From Haliangium sp050303215 (GTDB taxonomy: Bacteria; Myxococcota_A; Polyangia; Haliangiales; Haliangiaceae), in NCBI RefSeq assembly GCF_050303215.1, contig NZ_JBNLBH010000185.1, positions 1-64,000 on the forward strand: a DNA stretch of 64,000 bases, in the 5' to 3' direction. The notes under the pieces are model-generated. The model was not told the origin of the DNA and did not search any database. It saw only the letters and a program-made list of their open reading frames with translations. The position numbers and the translations under genes were made by a program. Each line of letters opens with the position of its first letter. Position 1 is the stretch's first letter. Shown here piece after piece: positions 13,369 to 34,000 of this stretch.

Positions 13369-13566
13369 TTGGATGAAGAAGCGGTGGAAGACCTCGTGAT
13401 CGTGTGGCAGGATGTTCTCGACGAGATCGCGGCAGGGCGGCCGGACAATCTCCGCTGCCCGTATTGCGGTCGTACGCCGTTGAAAGTCGAGACCGAAGGT
13501 CGCCGTACCCGTATTGGGTGTGACGGCTGTGGCAAGTACATCGAGGGGGCATTCGGGGGACTCTGA
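13369..13566 (+). CDS. Small zinc-ribbon protein in the CIS baseplate block
   Basis: A 65-residue protein with two CxxC knuckles, CPYCG near residue 30 and CDGCG near 52, spaced like a one-domain zinc ribbon, after an acidic helix at the N-terminus. The start is TTG at 13369; an in-frame stop at 13321 excludes much longer versions, and AAAGGA lies about ten bases upstream. It is the first gene after the promoter at 13293-13321 and precedes gp25 by three bases. Zinc ribbons recur in two FHA proteins further on. Its role is unknown; an assembly or regulatory factor is as likely as a structural part. Confidence 0.7.
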   Translation: MDEEAVEDLVIVWQDVLDEIAAGRPDNLRCPYCGRTPLKVETEGRRTRIGCDGCGKYIEGAFGGL

Positions 13567-13569
13567 GTC

Positions 13570-13980
13570 ATGTCGTCGGGTCGCGAATTCTTGGGCAAAG
13601 GGTGGCGCTTCCCGGTTGCCGTCAACCTCACCGGGGGCATCTCGTCGTCGACGCACGAAGAGAACGTGCGCGAGGCGATCTTCATCATCCTGGGCACGGC
13701 GCCCGGGGAGCGCATCAACCGGACTCAGTTCGGCTGCCGCATCCACGACTTGATGTTCGCCCCCAACAATCACGTCACCGCCGCGCTGGCCGAGCACTAC
13801 TGCGAAGAGGCCCTGCTCAAGTTCGAGCCCCGGATCCGCAACGTCGAGGTCAAGGCCGGGCCCTCCCGCGACGAGCCCAACCGTCTCGACATCCGCATCG
13901 CGTACTCGGTTGGCGACTCCAATGACAAGCGCAACCTCGTCTATCCTTTCTACCTGCGCCAACCCGATGACGAGCTGTGA
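13570..13980 (+). CDS. Baseplate wedge protein, GPW/gp25 family
   Basis: A 136-residue gp25-like wedge subunit, which nucleates sheath assembly at the baseplate. The order is typical: GKGWRFPVAVN, then STHEENVREAIFIILGTAPGER, the INRTQFGCRIHDLMFAPNN block and the closing beta strands RLDIRIAYSVGDSNDKRNLVYPFYL. The EExxREAI...L-T-PGER pattern is the family hallmark and includes the EPR-like core motif region. It is preceded by the zinc-ribbon gene and followed, after about 80 bases, by the large baseplate gene, the same order as afp9-afp11 in eCIS loci. Its presence is one of the firmest signs that this is a functional contractile system. Confidence 0.95.
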   Translation: MSSGREFLGKGWRFPVAVNLTGGISSSTHEENVREAIFIILGTAPGERINRTQFGCRIHDLMFAPNNHVTAALAEHYCEEALLKFEPRIRNVEVKAGPSRDEPNRLDIRIAYSVGDSNDKRNLVYPFYLRQPDDEL

Positions 13981-14059
13981 GCGCGCCCGCGCGGCGCGCC
14001 CAGCGCTCCCGTAGTCGCTCCCCGGCGCACAGCACGGCCCAGCCCGTCCAGAACGAGCC

Positions 14060-17077
<3,018 letters not shown>

Positions 17078-17079
17078 AC

Positions 17080-19592
<2,513 letters not shown>

Positions 19593-19681
19593 CGCCGCAT
19601 CGGCGAGCCGGTGCAGCCAGTCCCACCTCGCCAGCCGTGACAGCGGCGGCCGGGTATTTCATCCCTGCCCTCCGGTGGTGC

Positions 19682-19687
19682 TAGAAT
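19682..19687 (+). promoter_or_regulatory. -10-like box TAGAAT before the FHA genes
   Basis: TGCTAGAAT, an extended -10-like sequence, lies 17 bases before the ATG at 19705 in the 112-base gap after the fibre-like gene. A poor -35 (TTCATC at 19658) stands 18 bases upstream. It may start the FHA-gene transcript. Confidence 0.45.
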
Positions 19688-19704
19688 GAGCCCCGGGTTC
19701 GCTC

Positions 19705-20558
19705 ATGTTTCTCAAGTACCTAGAGCCAATCTTCAAGCCCTACCGCGCGGTGCGGAACGCGATCGTGAGCGTGCGCACCACCAAGGGCAACATCAGGTCC
19801 GAGGCCAACCGGGTCAAGACCTTCGGGAAGGTGGCCAAGGGCAAGGTGGGCAAGGCGCAGGCACAGGTGCAGAAGGTGCAGGGCCAGGCGCAGAAGGCCC
19901 AAGGCCAAGCGCAGAAGGTGCAAGGCCAAGTGCAGGGAATGCAGGGGCAAGCCCAAATGGTGCAAGGGCAGGCCGCAGGCCAAGTGCAGCCGGCAGGGAT
20001 GCCGGGACAGCCGGGACAACCAGGACCAATGGCCAACAACATGCAGATGCCGGGAGCCGCGCCCATGCCGGGCGCGATGAACCCCAACCCCCCCATCAAA
20101 ACGGTCGGCTGGTTTCGTCGCCGCAAGGTCTGCACCCAGTGCTCGTCCGAGCTCGACAAGACCTGGGATAGCTGCCCGTACTGCGCGCAAGCCGCCGCCC
20201 AGCAGCAGCAGCCCGCGGCGCCCGCGGCCAAGACCCAGGCGTTCATGGTCGGCGGCCCGGATGGCTCCCGCCAACTCCTGGGCTGGCTGGTTCCCGTCGA
20301 CGGGCCCCAGCGCGGGGAGCTCTACACCTTGGCGCCGAAGTCCCTCATCGGCACCGAGCCGACCTGTCACATCGTGCTCATCGACTCCTACATGTCGTCG
20401 CAGCACGCCGAGATCAAGGCCGAGAACGGGGTCTGGGTCCTCCAGGATCTGGGCTCCACCAACGGCACCTATGTCAACGACCAACGGGTGTCCCAGCACG
20501 AGCTGGTCGACAACGACTTCATCCGTTTTGGTCAGAGCGTGGTGAAATTCAAGAGCCT

Positions 20559-20562
<4 letters not shown>
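19705..20562 (+). CDS. Zinc-ribbon FHA protein with KVQGQAQ repeats
   Basis: A 285-residue cytoplasmic-looking protein. Residues about 50-95 are a tandem heptad-like repeat (KVQGQAQ, KAQGQAQ, KVQGQVQ and variants), followed by a Pro/Met/Gly-rich tract. A zinc ribbon (CTQC and CPYC, about 143-160) comes next, then a Gln/Ala linker containing AKTQAFMVGG. The C-terminal FHA domain (about 190-285) has GTEPTCHIVL, SSQHAEI and GSTNGTYVND, matching the phospho-threonine-binding loops. It overlaps the next gene by ATGA. FHA proteins read phospho-threonine marks; the kinase and PP2C at 30253-33650 are the obvious partners. It is similar in architecture to the protein at 22307. Confidence 0.85.
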
Positions 20563-22109
<1,547 letters not shown>

Positions 22110-22115
22110 CACCGC

Positions 22116-22157
22116 GCGTTGCCGCAGGCAACGCCTAGCTCTTCAGCGTCGCTGAAG
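22116..22157 (+). terminator. Two consecutive stem-loops after the vWA-FHA gene
   Basis: GCGTTGCC/GGCAACGC (22116-22123 and 22127-22134, eight pairs, three-base loop) is followed by CTTCAGC/GCTGAAG (22141-22147 and 22151-22157, seven pairs, three-base loop). They begin six bases after the stop. There is no strong T run, but two tight hairpins in tandem suggest a transcription end or mRNA 3-prime stabiliser. GATACT at 22156-22161 could be a -10 for the next gene. Confidence 0.6.
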
Positions 22158-22306
22158 ATACTCTGGCCTCCTCAAGTGCTGTCACGGATCGCTGTCATGG
22201 CCCCCCCCTCAGCGGAGCTCATCCCGCCGGCGAGGTGCGGCTGCGAGTGGATGACCGTCGTCGTTCCTCTTGGGCCCGCACGGTGTGCGGGAGGCGGTCG
22301 CGAATC

Positions 22307-22771
22307 ATGAGCACGGGCGCCATCGTCGGCCTGGTCGTCGGCGGGATCCTGATCGTGCTGATCGCCGTGATCCTGATCGCTCACTTCGGGCGTCGGAGTG
22401 AGCCGGTCAAGCGGCTGTGCGGCGGCTGCCAGCGGGCCATGATGCCGGCGTGGGACAAGTGCCTGTTCTGCGGGTGGATGCCGGTGTCTCGGCTCGAGTT
22501 CATCAGCGGCCCGCTCGCCGGCAACGTCGTCAACCTGACCGAGGAGGTCACGACCATCGGTTCGGTCGCCGGCAACACCATCGTGCTCTCCGACCCGGCG
22601 GTGTCACGCAAACACGTCGGGATCCGGCGCGTGAACGGGACCTACGAACTCGCCGATCTTGGTTCGACCAATGGGGTCTACGTCAACGGGCACCGCCTGC
22701 CCAAGAAGACCTTGGCGTCGGGTGACATCATGCGGGTCGGGAACACCGAGATGGTGTTCCGCAAGGAATGA
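22307..22771 (+). CDS. Short membrane-anchored zinc-ribbon FHA protein
   Basis: A 154-residue protein: one N-terminal membrane span (about 5-27, IVGLVVGGILIVLIAVILIA), a zinc ribbon (CGGC and CLFC, about 38-56) and a C-terminal FHA domain (about 64-150). The FHA loops read GSVAGNTIVL, SRKHVGI and GSTNGVYVNG. The ATG at 22307 follows a GGGAGG site; the upstream in-frame start at 22235 would add non-conserved sequence before the membrane span. It shares the ribbon-FHA layout with the protein at 19705 but is tethered to the membrane, so the pair may act as soluble and membrane versions of one adaptor. Confidence 0.85.
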   Translation: MSTGAIVGLVVGGILIVLIAVILIAHFGRRSEPVKRLCGGCQRAMMPAWDKCLFCGWMPVSRLEFISGPLAGNVVNLTEEVTTIGSVAGNTIVLSDPAVSRKHVGIRRVNGTYELADLGSTNGVYVNGHRLPKKTLASGDIMRVGNTEMVFRKE

Positions 22772-22864
22772 ATCTGCCCGGAGTCAAGCGGGCCGGAATG
22801 AAACGGAGCGACGAGCGGTCACAACCGTGCACCGAGGGCCTCGATGGGTCATGGTGGGGTCACC

Positions 22865-22891
22865 TTGGGGGCCACTTTGGGGGCCACTTTG
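22865..22891 (+). repeat. 12-bp direct repeat upstream of the FHA-coiled-coil gene
   Basis: TTGGGGGCCACT occurs twice without a gap (22865-22876 and 22877-22888), followed by a third TTG. It lies about 40 bases upstream of a -10-like box. The spacing of about one helical turn fits a regulator binding site, but no binding protein can be named. Confidence 0.55.
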
Positions 22892-22928
22892 CGGTGCAAT
22901 TTCGTAGCTCGTAACTCAGTCGTTTCGC

Positions 22929-22934
22929 TACTAT
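22929..22934 (+). promoter_or_regulatory. -10-like box TACTAT, seven bases before the start codon
   Basis: TACTATACA precedes the ATG at 22942 with seven bases between box and start, so transcription would begin at or next to the start codon. No -35 match and no ribosome site are visible. The same arrangement recurs across the window. Confidence 0.5.
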
Positions 22935-22941
22935 ACAAGCC

Positions 22942-27313
<4,372 letters not shown>

Positions 27314-27314
<1 letters not shown>

Positions 27315-27532
27315 TGCGCAAGCAAGACATCGAAATCTCCATCAGCCCCTCGGGCGAGGTGACCTTCCAGGTGAAGGGCGTCAAAGGCGCGAGCTGCCTC
27401 GACGAGACCAAGTTCCTCGAAGAAGCCCTCGGCGGGGGCGTGATCGAGCAGGAGCGCACGCCCGAGTACTACCAGCAGCCCGACGAGAGCTATATCAGCA
27501 GCTACGCTGGCGGGGACGACGACGACGACTGA
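27314..27532 (+). CDS. DUF2997 family small protein
   Basis: A 72-residue protein of the DUF2997 family: DIEISISPSGEVTFQVKGV, then GASCLDETKFLEEALGG and TPEYYQQPDE. It ends in an acidic Asp tail. The ATG overlaps the Ycf35 stop by one base (TGATG). DUF2997 genes commonly neighbour DUF1257 genes in cyanobacteria, so its presence confirms the trio. The GASC motif contains the one conserved-looking cysteine. The trio is probably transcribed as one unit with the FHA-coiled-coil gene. Confidence 0.88.
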
Positions 27533-27578
27533 ATCGCCCCCGTCCAGCTACGATTGACCTCCGGCCGCGAGGAAGCCC

Positions 27579-28208
27579 ATGCCCGACATGCCATACGAAC
27601 CCACCGAGGAGGAGATCCAGGCCGCGCTCGACGCCGAGGGCGATCTGGGTGACGAGATCATCAAGAAGTGGGATCCCGAGCGCCTGCTGCGCTTGGTGGC
27701 CAAGCGGGCAGGGCGGGGCGAGAAGCTCGACGAGTCCACCCGGCGCCGCTACGAGCGCAAGCTGGGTGTGGACCTGGGCCGGGTCCGGATCTACTCGGGC
27801 GAGTTCGCCCAGGAGATCACCAAGGCCCACGGCGCCGAGGCGGTCACCATCGGCACCACCGGCATGATCCTGATGAGCGGATCGCCCGATCGGTCCATGG
27901 CGACGACGGCCGGGCGGGCCCTGTTGGCCCACGAGCTCACCCACGTGGCCCAGGAGCAGCGCTCGCTGCAGCGCAAGGCCAGCTTCGGCGAGTCCACGCC
28001 CCTGGCCACCGAGCACAACGAGGCCGAGGCCGAGGCCGCCGAGGCCGAGGAGTACGCCGAGGCCGCCGGCGGTGAGTCCGACGGCGAGAGCCCCGAGGAG
28101 CAGCAGGAGCGGCTCAAGGAGTTGGTCCGCAGGCGGGTGCTGGACATGTTCGCCGAGTCCGAGCGCAACCGGCTCATGCGCAACGGTGCCAACCCGTGGC
28201 GGCCGTAG
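27579..28208 (+). CDS. DUF4157 protein with metallopeptidase-like HELTH motif
   Basis: A 209-residue protein with the DUF4157 domain (about 48-130), the hallmark domain of proteins encoded in eCIS loci. The sequence LDESTRRRYERKLGVDLGRVRIY leads into LLAHELTHVAQEQRSLQRK, with HELTH at 118-122 in the zinc-peptidase position. After this the protein is acidic and low-complexity (Glu/Ala) up to about 170, then has a short helical end. DUF4157 proteins are often loaded effectors whose toxic domain follows the DUF; no toxin domain is evident here, so it may be a core or priming component instead. The ATG at 27579 has a GAGGAAG site; TACGAT at 27549-27554 could be its -10. Confidence 0.88.
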   Translation: MPDMPYEPTEEEIQAALDAEGDLGDEIIKKWDPERLLRLVAKRAGRGEKLDESTRRRYERKLGVDLGRVRIYSGEFAQEITKAHGAEAVTIGTTGMILMSGSPDRSMATTAGRALLAHELTHVAQEQRSLQRKASFGESTPLATEHNEAEAEAAEAEEYAEAAGGESDGESPEEQQERLKELVRRRVLDMFAESERNRLMRNGANPWRP

Positions 28209-28221
28209 GGGACGAGCGGCC

Positions 28222-28938
28222 ATGAGCGAGCCTGTGCCTCCCGGCGGCCCGGCCGGTGGACAAGACGCCCTGGACGGCGACGCCGGCGTGGTCGAGTCGC
28301 GGGTGCAGATGGAGCGCCTGGCGGCCGAAGACAGCCTCGCCGGGCGCACCATCCAGGACTTCGCCGCGCCCTCCATCGGCCTGCGCGAGCGCGACCTCGA
28401 CGGCGTGGTCATCGAGCGCCTCGACCTGCAAGGCGCCGACGGCGAGGGCGCGCGGCTCGAGAACGCGCGTCTCAGCTCCGTCGACCTGCGCCGGGCTCGG
28501 TTCGGGGGGGCGCTGTGGAGCCGCGTGCGCGGCCACCAGTGCGACCTCACCGAGCTCGAGCTCGAGGGCGCCCAGATCCAGGACTGCGAGCTGTCGACCC
28601 TGCGCATGGGCCGGGCCAACCTGCGCCGGGCTCGGCTCCAGCGCACCCGCTTCCTGGACGTCGAGCTGTACCGCGCCGACTTCGCCAGCGCGGTCTTGAC
28701 CAAGTGCTCGTTCGAGGGCGGCGCGACGGCCTCGCTCAACCGGACCTCCTTCGAGAGGGCGGCCCTCATCGACGTCGACCTGAGCGGCGTGAACGCCTAC
28801 GCCGCCAACTTCGACGGCGCGCTCCTGATTCGCTGCGATTTGCGCCGGGCCAACCTGTGCGAGGCCAGCTTTCGCGGCGCTCGCCTGGTGGGGTGCTACA
28901 CTGAGGGCGCCGACATCGACGGCGCTCTCATCGAGTGA
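28222..28938 (+). CDS. Pentapeptide-repeat protein
   Basis: A 238-residue protein. From about residue 50 to the end it is built of A(D/N)LxX pentapeptides (LRERDLDGVVIERLDLQGADGE, ANLRRARLQRT, ADFASAVLTKC and so on), which form a right-handed quadrilateral beta-helix. The first 45 residues are disordered and Gly/Asp-rich. The ATG at 28222 is preferred over upstream starts because it lies 14 bases after the DUF4157 stop. Pentapeptide-repeat proteins bind diverse partners and some mimic DNA; those in secretion loci can be effectors, immunity proteins or adaptors. The neighbourhood with DUF4157 suggests a carried or scaffold protein of the CIS. Confidence 0.85.
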   Translation: MSEPVPPGGPAGGQDALDGDAGVVESRVQMERLAAEDSLAGRTIQDFAAPSIGLRERDLDGVVIERLDLQGADGEGARLENARLSSVDLRRARFGGALWSRVRGHQCDLTELELEGAQIQDCELSTLRMGRANLRRARLQRTRFLDVELYRADFASAVLTKCSFEGGATASLNRTSFERAALIDVDLSGVNAYAANFDGALLIRCDLRRANLCEASFRGARLVGCYTEGADIDGALIE

Positions 28939-28965
28939 CCGCTCTTCCCCAGCGAGACCACGAGT

Positions 28966-29658
28966 ATGCAGAGACCTGACCTCAGACAGATAGCGGGCAA
29001 TATTCGGGAGGCGCTCGGCGATTGCGATCGCGAGACCTTGCTCGACATGCTCACCTTCGTGTTCAAGGAGTACGTGGTCGAGGGCCCACCGCCGCTCCTG
29101 ATGAGCCAGTCCGAGCGCGTGTCCGACTTGGAGGGGTTGTCGTTCCCGGCCCTGATTCAGGCCCTGCAGACCCGCCTCGACCTGCCCGAGCTGGGCCTGT
29201 TCCAGGTCGAAGGCGATCAGGTCCTGGTGCGCGTGGGCGGCGTGCTGACCCCTCTCGATCCCGGTCGCGCGGGTGCTGCCGTGGCTCCCGCGGGGCGGCC
29301 ACCGGCGGGCGTGCGCGTGGTCGAGACTCAGCTCACGCGACCTCGCCCCGGGGCGCCGGCCACCCCGGGTGCTTCCGCCCCGGCCGCGCCGGCTGCGGCC
29401 ACTTCGTCCGCGCGTCCGGCGGCCCCGCAGCCGCGACGCGGTCTGTCCGTGCGCGGCCGGCCCAGTGAGGGCGCAGGCGGTGCCCCGGGCTCACCTGGCG
29501 ATGCAGCCGGCCCGCCCGCAGCCAGCCCACCTCAGCCCGGCCCGGGCGGCGCCGCGGCCGGCGCGCCCCAACAGGGCAACCCGCCCGCGCGCGAGTCCTC
29601 GCCGCCCGACGATCAAGACTCTACCTCCCGGCGCTTCAGCCTGCTGGAGCTCGACTGA
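28966..29658 (+). CDS. Unrecognised protein with Pro/Ala/Gly-rich tail
   Basis: A 230-residue protein I cannot assign. Residues 1-90 look folded: a helical segment (LRQIAGNIREALGDCDRE, then LLDMLTFVFKEYVVEGPPP) and ESLSF-like turns with a strand FQVEGDQVLVRVGG. From about 100 the sequence is Pro/Ala/Gly-rich and disordered, ending SRRFSLLELD, a short hydrophobic tail that could be a docking peptide. It lies between the pentapeptide-repeat and TPR genes, with small gaps and no promoter, so it belongs to the same unit. A CIS-associated adaptor or cargo carrier is possible. Confidence 0.7.
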   Translation: MQRPDLRQIAGNIREALGDCDRETLLDMLTFVFKEYVVEGPPPLLMSQSERVSDLEGLSFPALIQALQTRLDLPELGLFQVEGDQVLVRVGGVLTPLDPGRAGAAVAPAGRPPAGVRVVETQLTRPRPGAPATPGASAPAAPAAATSSARPAAPQPRRGLSVRGRPSEGAGGAPGSPGDAAGPPAASPPQPGPGGAAAGAPQQGNPPARESSPPDDQDSTSRRFSLLELD

Positions 29659-29667
29659 GGGTCGCCC

Positions 29668-30111
29668 ATGTCCGTGGTCGCCCGACGATACTACCTGCGC
29701 GGTCGTGAGGCCCTGGGCCGTGACGACCTCGAAGGCGCGCTGGATGCCCTGCGTTCGGCCCTCGACCTCGCGCCCTGGTTTTCGTCCGCGCGGGTCGCGT
29801 ACGCGATCGCGCTGGCCCGCCTGGGCGACTGTCCGCGCGCCGCCCAGAGCCTGCGCGCCGGGCTCGGCCGGCCGGCCAGCGGCGTGGCCCGGGCGACCCT
29901 GTGGGCGACCCTGGGTGACGTCTTGACCACCGGGGGCGACTTCCTCGGGGCCGAGGACGCCTTTCGCCAAGCCGCGGAGCAGCCCGGTTTCGAGGCCCGC
30001 GCCGCGGCCGGGCTCGCGCGCGTGTACGGCAAGCTGGGCCGCTATCAAGACGCGTTCGCCCAACTCCGTGTGTGCGCGGGCGCGCTGGCCGAGACCGAAC
30101 GCGGCGCCTGA
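29668..30111 (+). CDS. TPR-repeat protein
   Basis: A 147-residue protein made of tetratricopeptide-like repeats: RYYLRGREALGRDDLEGALDA, LRSALDLAPWFSSARVAYAIAL and GDFLGAEDAFRQAAEQPGFEARAAAGLARVYGKLGRYQDAF. About three to four repeats are visible with the A-G-A-L-A spacing. TPR domains bind peptides; here the last gene of the + block may recruit the C-terminal tails of its neighbours. It begins ten bases after the preceding stop and ends 141 bases before the convergent PP2C gene, with a long hairpin in between. Confidence 0.85.
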   Translation: MSVVARRYYLRGREALGRDDLEGALDALRSALDLAPWFSSARVAYAIALARLGDCPRAAQSLRAGLGRPASGVARATLWATLGDVLTTGGDFLGAEDAFRQAAEQPGFEARAAAGLARVYGKLGRYQDAFAQLRVCAGALAETERGA

Positions 30112-30175
30112 GCCGGCCTGGCCGGCCGTGAGCAGGCACTCGGGTCGCGGCTGCATGGCTGCTCGCGGCAGTCGA

Positions 30176-30222
30176 CTCGTATCGAGACCGGGCTCAGATT
30201 CTCAATCTGAGCCATCGAGTCC
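30176..30222. terminator. Stem-loop between convergent genes
   Basis: GGCTCAGATT (30191-30200), a CTC loop and AATCTGAGCC (30204-30213) form a perfect ten-pair stem. Flanking GACTCG and CGAGTC blocks can extend it with a bulge. It lies between the TPR gene (+) and the PP2C gene (-), so it can stop transcription from both sides, although T runs are short. Confidence 0.7.
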
Positions 30223-30252
30223 AGATCTCAGTCTAGGACCAGTGCCGACGAC

Positions 30253-31080
30253 TCAATACGCCGGTAGCGGGTGGTTGCCGCTCTGGGTTGCCGCGACCCG
30301 GTTCTCGTCGAACACCGAGACCACCACGACCGTGATGTTGTCGGTCCCGCCGTTGGCGTTGGCCGACCGGACCAGGTTGTCGGCCACGACCTCCATGGAG
30401 TCCCCCGAGGTCATGATCTCGCGGATCATCCAGTCGTCGACCAGATCGGTGAGCCCGTCGCAGCACAGCAAGTAGACGTCGCCTTCCTCCATGGCCACCG
30501 TGCGGTGGTCGATCTCGACGTTGGCGTCGAGGCCGATGGCGCGGATGATGACGTTGGAGGTCGCGGGCCCGAGCTGGCCGGCCAGATCTGGGCGTTCCTG
30601 GTACAGGTTGGCCAGGGAGTGGTCACGGGTGAGCTGAGTGAACTGCCCGTGGCGCAGCAGGTAGACCCGGGAGTCGCCACAGTGGCAGATGTGCAGCAGG
30701 TCATTGTCGGCGCGCATGCCCACGGCGGTGGTGCCCATACCGCGGCACTTGGCATCGACCTGCGAGCGCTGGAACACGGCCACGTTGGCGGCCTTCATGG
30801 CCGCCGCGAGGGGCTCTTGGCCCGGCATCGGCGGCGGATCCCCGGTCTTCATCGCGTGCACCACGGTCCGCACCGCGAGATCCGAGGCCACCTGCCCGGA
30901 CGCGTGCCCGCCCATGCCATCGCAGACCAGGTACAGACCGAGGGCGTCGTCCACGTAGAACGCGTCCTCGTTCTGGCTGCGCTGCTTGCCCACGTCGGTG
31001 CGACCGACCGAGCGCAGTCCGAACCGCTCCATGCCCATCGAGAGCATCGGGTTGGGGCTATGCGGCATCGGTGAAGGCAC
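30253..31080 (-). CDS. PP2C-type Ser/Thr protein phosphatase
   Basis: A 275-residue PPM/PP2C phosphatase of the Stp type, which removes phosphate from Ser/Thr using two metal ions. The family motifs are all present: VGRTDVGKQRSQNEDAFYV, LVCDGMGGHASG, GMGTTAVGM, CHCGDSRVYLLR, DHSLAN, LLCCDGLTDLVDD and GGTDNITVVVV. There is no membrane span, so it is cytoplasmic. The start is uncertain: GTG at 31080 lies next to the predicted transcript start, while in-frame ATGs at 31068 and further in are alternatives. Divergent from nothing and convergent with the CIS operon, it is expected to reverse the marks set by the kinase at 32040-33650, as PppA does for PpkA in T6SS. Confidence 0.95.
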   Translation of the reverse strand: MPSPMPHSPNPMLSMGMERFGLRSVGRTDVGKQRSQNEDAFYVDDALGLYLVCDGMGGHASGQVASDLAVRTVVHAMKTGDPPPMPGQEPLAAAMKAANVAVFQRSQVDAKCRGMGTTAVGMRADNDLLHICHCGDSRVYLLRHGQFTQLTRDHSLANLYQERPDLAGQLGPATSNVIIRAIGLDANVEIDHRTVAMEEGDVYLLCCDGLTDLVDDWMIREIMTSGDSMEVVADNLVRSANANGGTDNITVVVVSVFDENRVAATQSGNHPLPAY

Positions 31081-31088
31081 TCTATCTC

Positions 31089-31118
31089 ACGCTACGCTTG
31101 ATGGGCGGCTCCTGTCAA
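31089..31118 (-). promoter_or_regulatory. Sigma-70-type promoter of the PP2C gene
   Basis: On the minus strand, perfect TTGACA (31113-31118) and TAGCGT (31089-31094) are 18 bases apart. The start codon at 31080 is eight bases beyond the -10, so the transcript would begin about two bases before it. This is the best -35 in the window and supports TANNNT as the local -10 pattern. Confidence 0.75.
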
Positions 31119-31282
31119 ACCAGCGCAGGAGGCAACAGATGCCCAGGGGGACCTCTCCGGCGGTGAACTTTCGCCGACCCTGTTGCTTCATGATACGGAC
31201 ACGCGCGGAGCGATCTTCCCGGCCGACGGCCACCGCCACCGAGCCCGCGCTGGGACGGCCGACGCGGCGCCGGCGCGCGCGA

Positions 31283-32029
31283 TCACAGGTCGGGATCGAA
31301 GCCGACCATGCCGAACCACTTCAGATCCTCGGCGGTGGGCAGATAACTCACCGTGCCGGCACGCTGTTCCGGGGGCACATACGATGCTTCCCAGGACTCG
31401 TCGCGCAGGCGGGACCTGAGTTCGTTCATGTCGTCGGCCATCAGGCGTGCCGGCACCGGCTCGTCGTCCATCCGGATCATGAGCGAGTGCGCCAGGACGG
31501 TCCGGATTTGTTCGCTGGCCTCGGCGCCGGCGACGTCGAGCCCCATGTCCTGCGGCAGCAGGCGCAGCGGCCACTGCTGCTCGGGGCGGTGCAGATCGCG
31601 CAGCACCGCCTGGGGCACCGACTCCTTGAGATCGTCGCTGATGTCCTCGGGGCGATCGTAGCTGCGCTCGTCGTCGGCCGGGGCCGGCAGCGACCAGGCG
31701 TCGATGTCGAAGCCGCAGGGAGAGCGCGTCGTAGCGGAGGTCGTGGCGGCGATCGAGGCCTGCTCGCGCACGCCGACCAAGGGGGCGTGGTCGCGCCACT
31801 TGCGCTCGAGCGTGTCCAGGAAGCCGGGATCGACGCCCTCCAGCGCGGTTCGTGCCGGGCGGGGCCCGACGCCTGCAGACGGCTTCGGCGTGGGGACGGC
31901 GCCCGGGGGTCCGAACCACGCGGCGAGTTGGGCCCGGGTCTCGGGGTCGAGCTCATCGTCGGCCACGTGACCAGAGAGGAGGTCTCCGACGCGAAGGTCG
32001 CTGGGCGGGTCGGAGGGGTTGCGAGGCAT
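31283..32029 (-). CDS. Unrecognised cytoplasmic protein between kinase and phosphatase
   Basis: A 248-residue acidic protein with no recognised domain. The first 75 residues contain a Pro-rich tract; the remainder looks helical and ends SYVPPEQRAGTVSYLPTAEDLKWFGMVGFDPDL. It starts ten bases after the kinase stop on the same strand, with an AGGAG site at good spacing, so it is co-transcribed with the kinase. It could be a substrate, scaffold or specificity factor for the phosphorylation switch; the sequence itself does not decide. Confidence 0.7.
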   Translation of the reverse strand: MPRNPSDPPSDLRVGDLLSGHVADDELDPETRAQLAAWFGPPGAVPTPKPSAGVGPRPARTALEGVDPGFLDTLERKWRDHAPLVGVREQASIAATTSATTRSPCGFDIDAWSLPAPADDERSYDRPEDISDDLKESVPQAVLRDLHRPEQQWPLRLLPQDMGLDVAGAEASEQIRTVLAHSLMIRMDDEPVPARLMADDMNELRSRLRDESWEASYVPPEQRAGTVSYLPTAEDLKWFGMVGFDPDL

Positions 32030-32039
32030 GGGGCGCTCC

Positions 32040-33650
<1,611 letters not shown>

Positions 33651-34000
33651 TGTTGGTCCCCTGAAAATGCCAAGCAGGTTCGATCAGGCGTGGAGTTCGT
33701 GTCCGAGCACGGGCACCGACGCGGGTCTCACGGGCCGCCCAGCCACGCGACGGCGCTCCACGAGGTGCCGTCCCATGGGTTGTATGATGCCATCGTGCCC
33801 TCGGTCCAGGGCAGAGCATTCGGATCGTTCGCGCCGTGGCCAGACAGCGCCCGCCGCACCGCCCATGCCGCCGCATACCGCATACCTAGCGCGGACCCGA
33901 CCGCCGCGCAAGCGCGCGCAGGACCAGCGCCCGGGCGCAGGGCTCGGTCGCGCTGGCGCGGGGGCGCGGCGGCTCGGTCGGGGCGGTGTGGATCGAGGGC
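33651..34000. other. 350-base gap without a gene
   Basis: I see no gene here. Small ORFs on both strands are Arg/Pro-rich shadows. The gap should hold the promoter of the kinase (minus strand): GCATCATACAACCC around 33785 (read on the minus strand) is the only AT-rich patch, but it is about 130 bases from the start. Nothing else is notable. Confidence 0.5.

Noticed and set aside
27579..28208. Calling the DUF4157 protein an active peptidase toxin
   Set aside because: The HELTH motif is present, but third-ligand and toxin domains cannot be shown from sequence alone.
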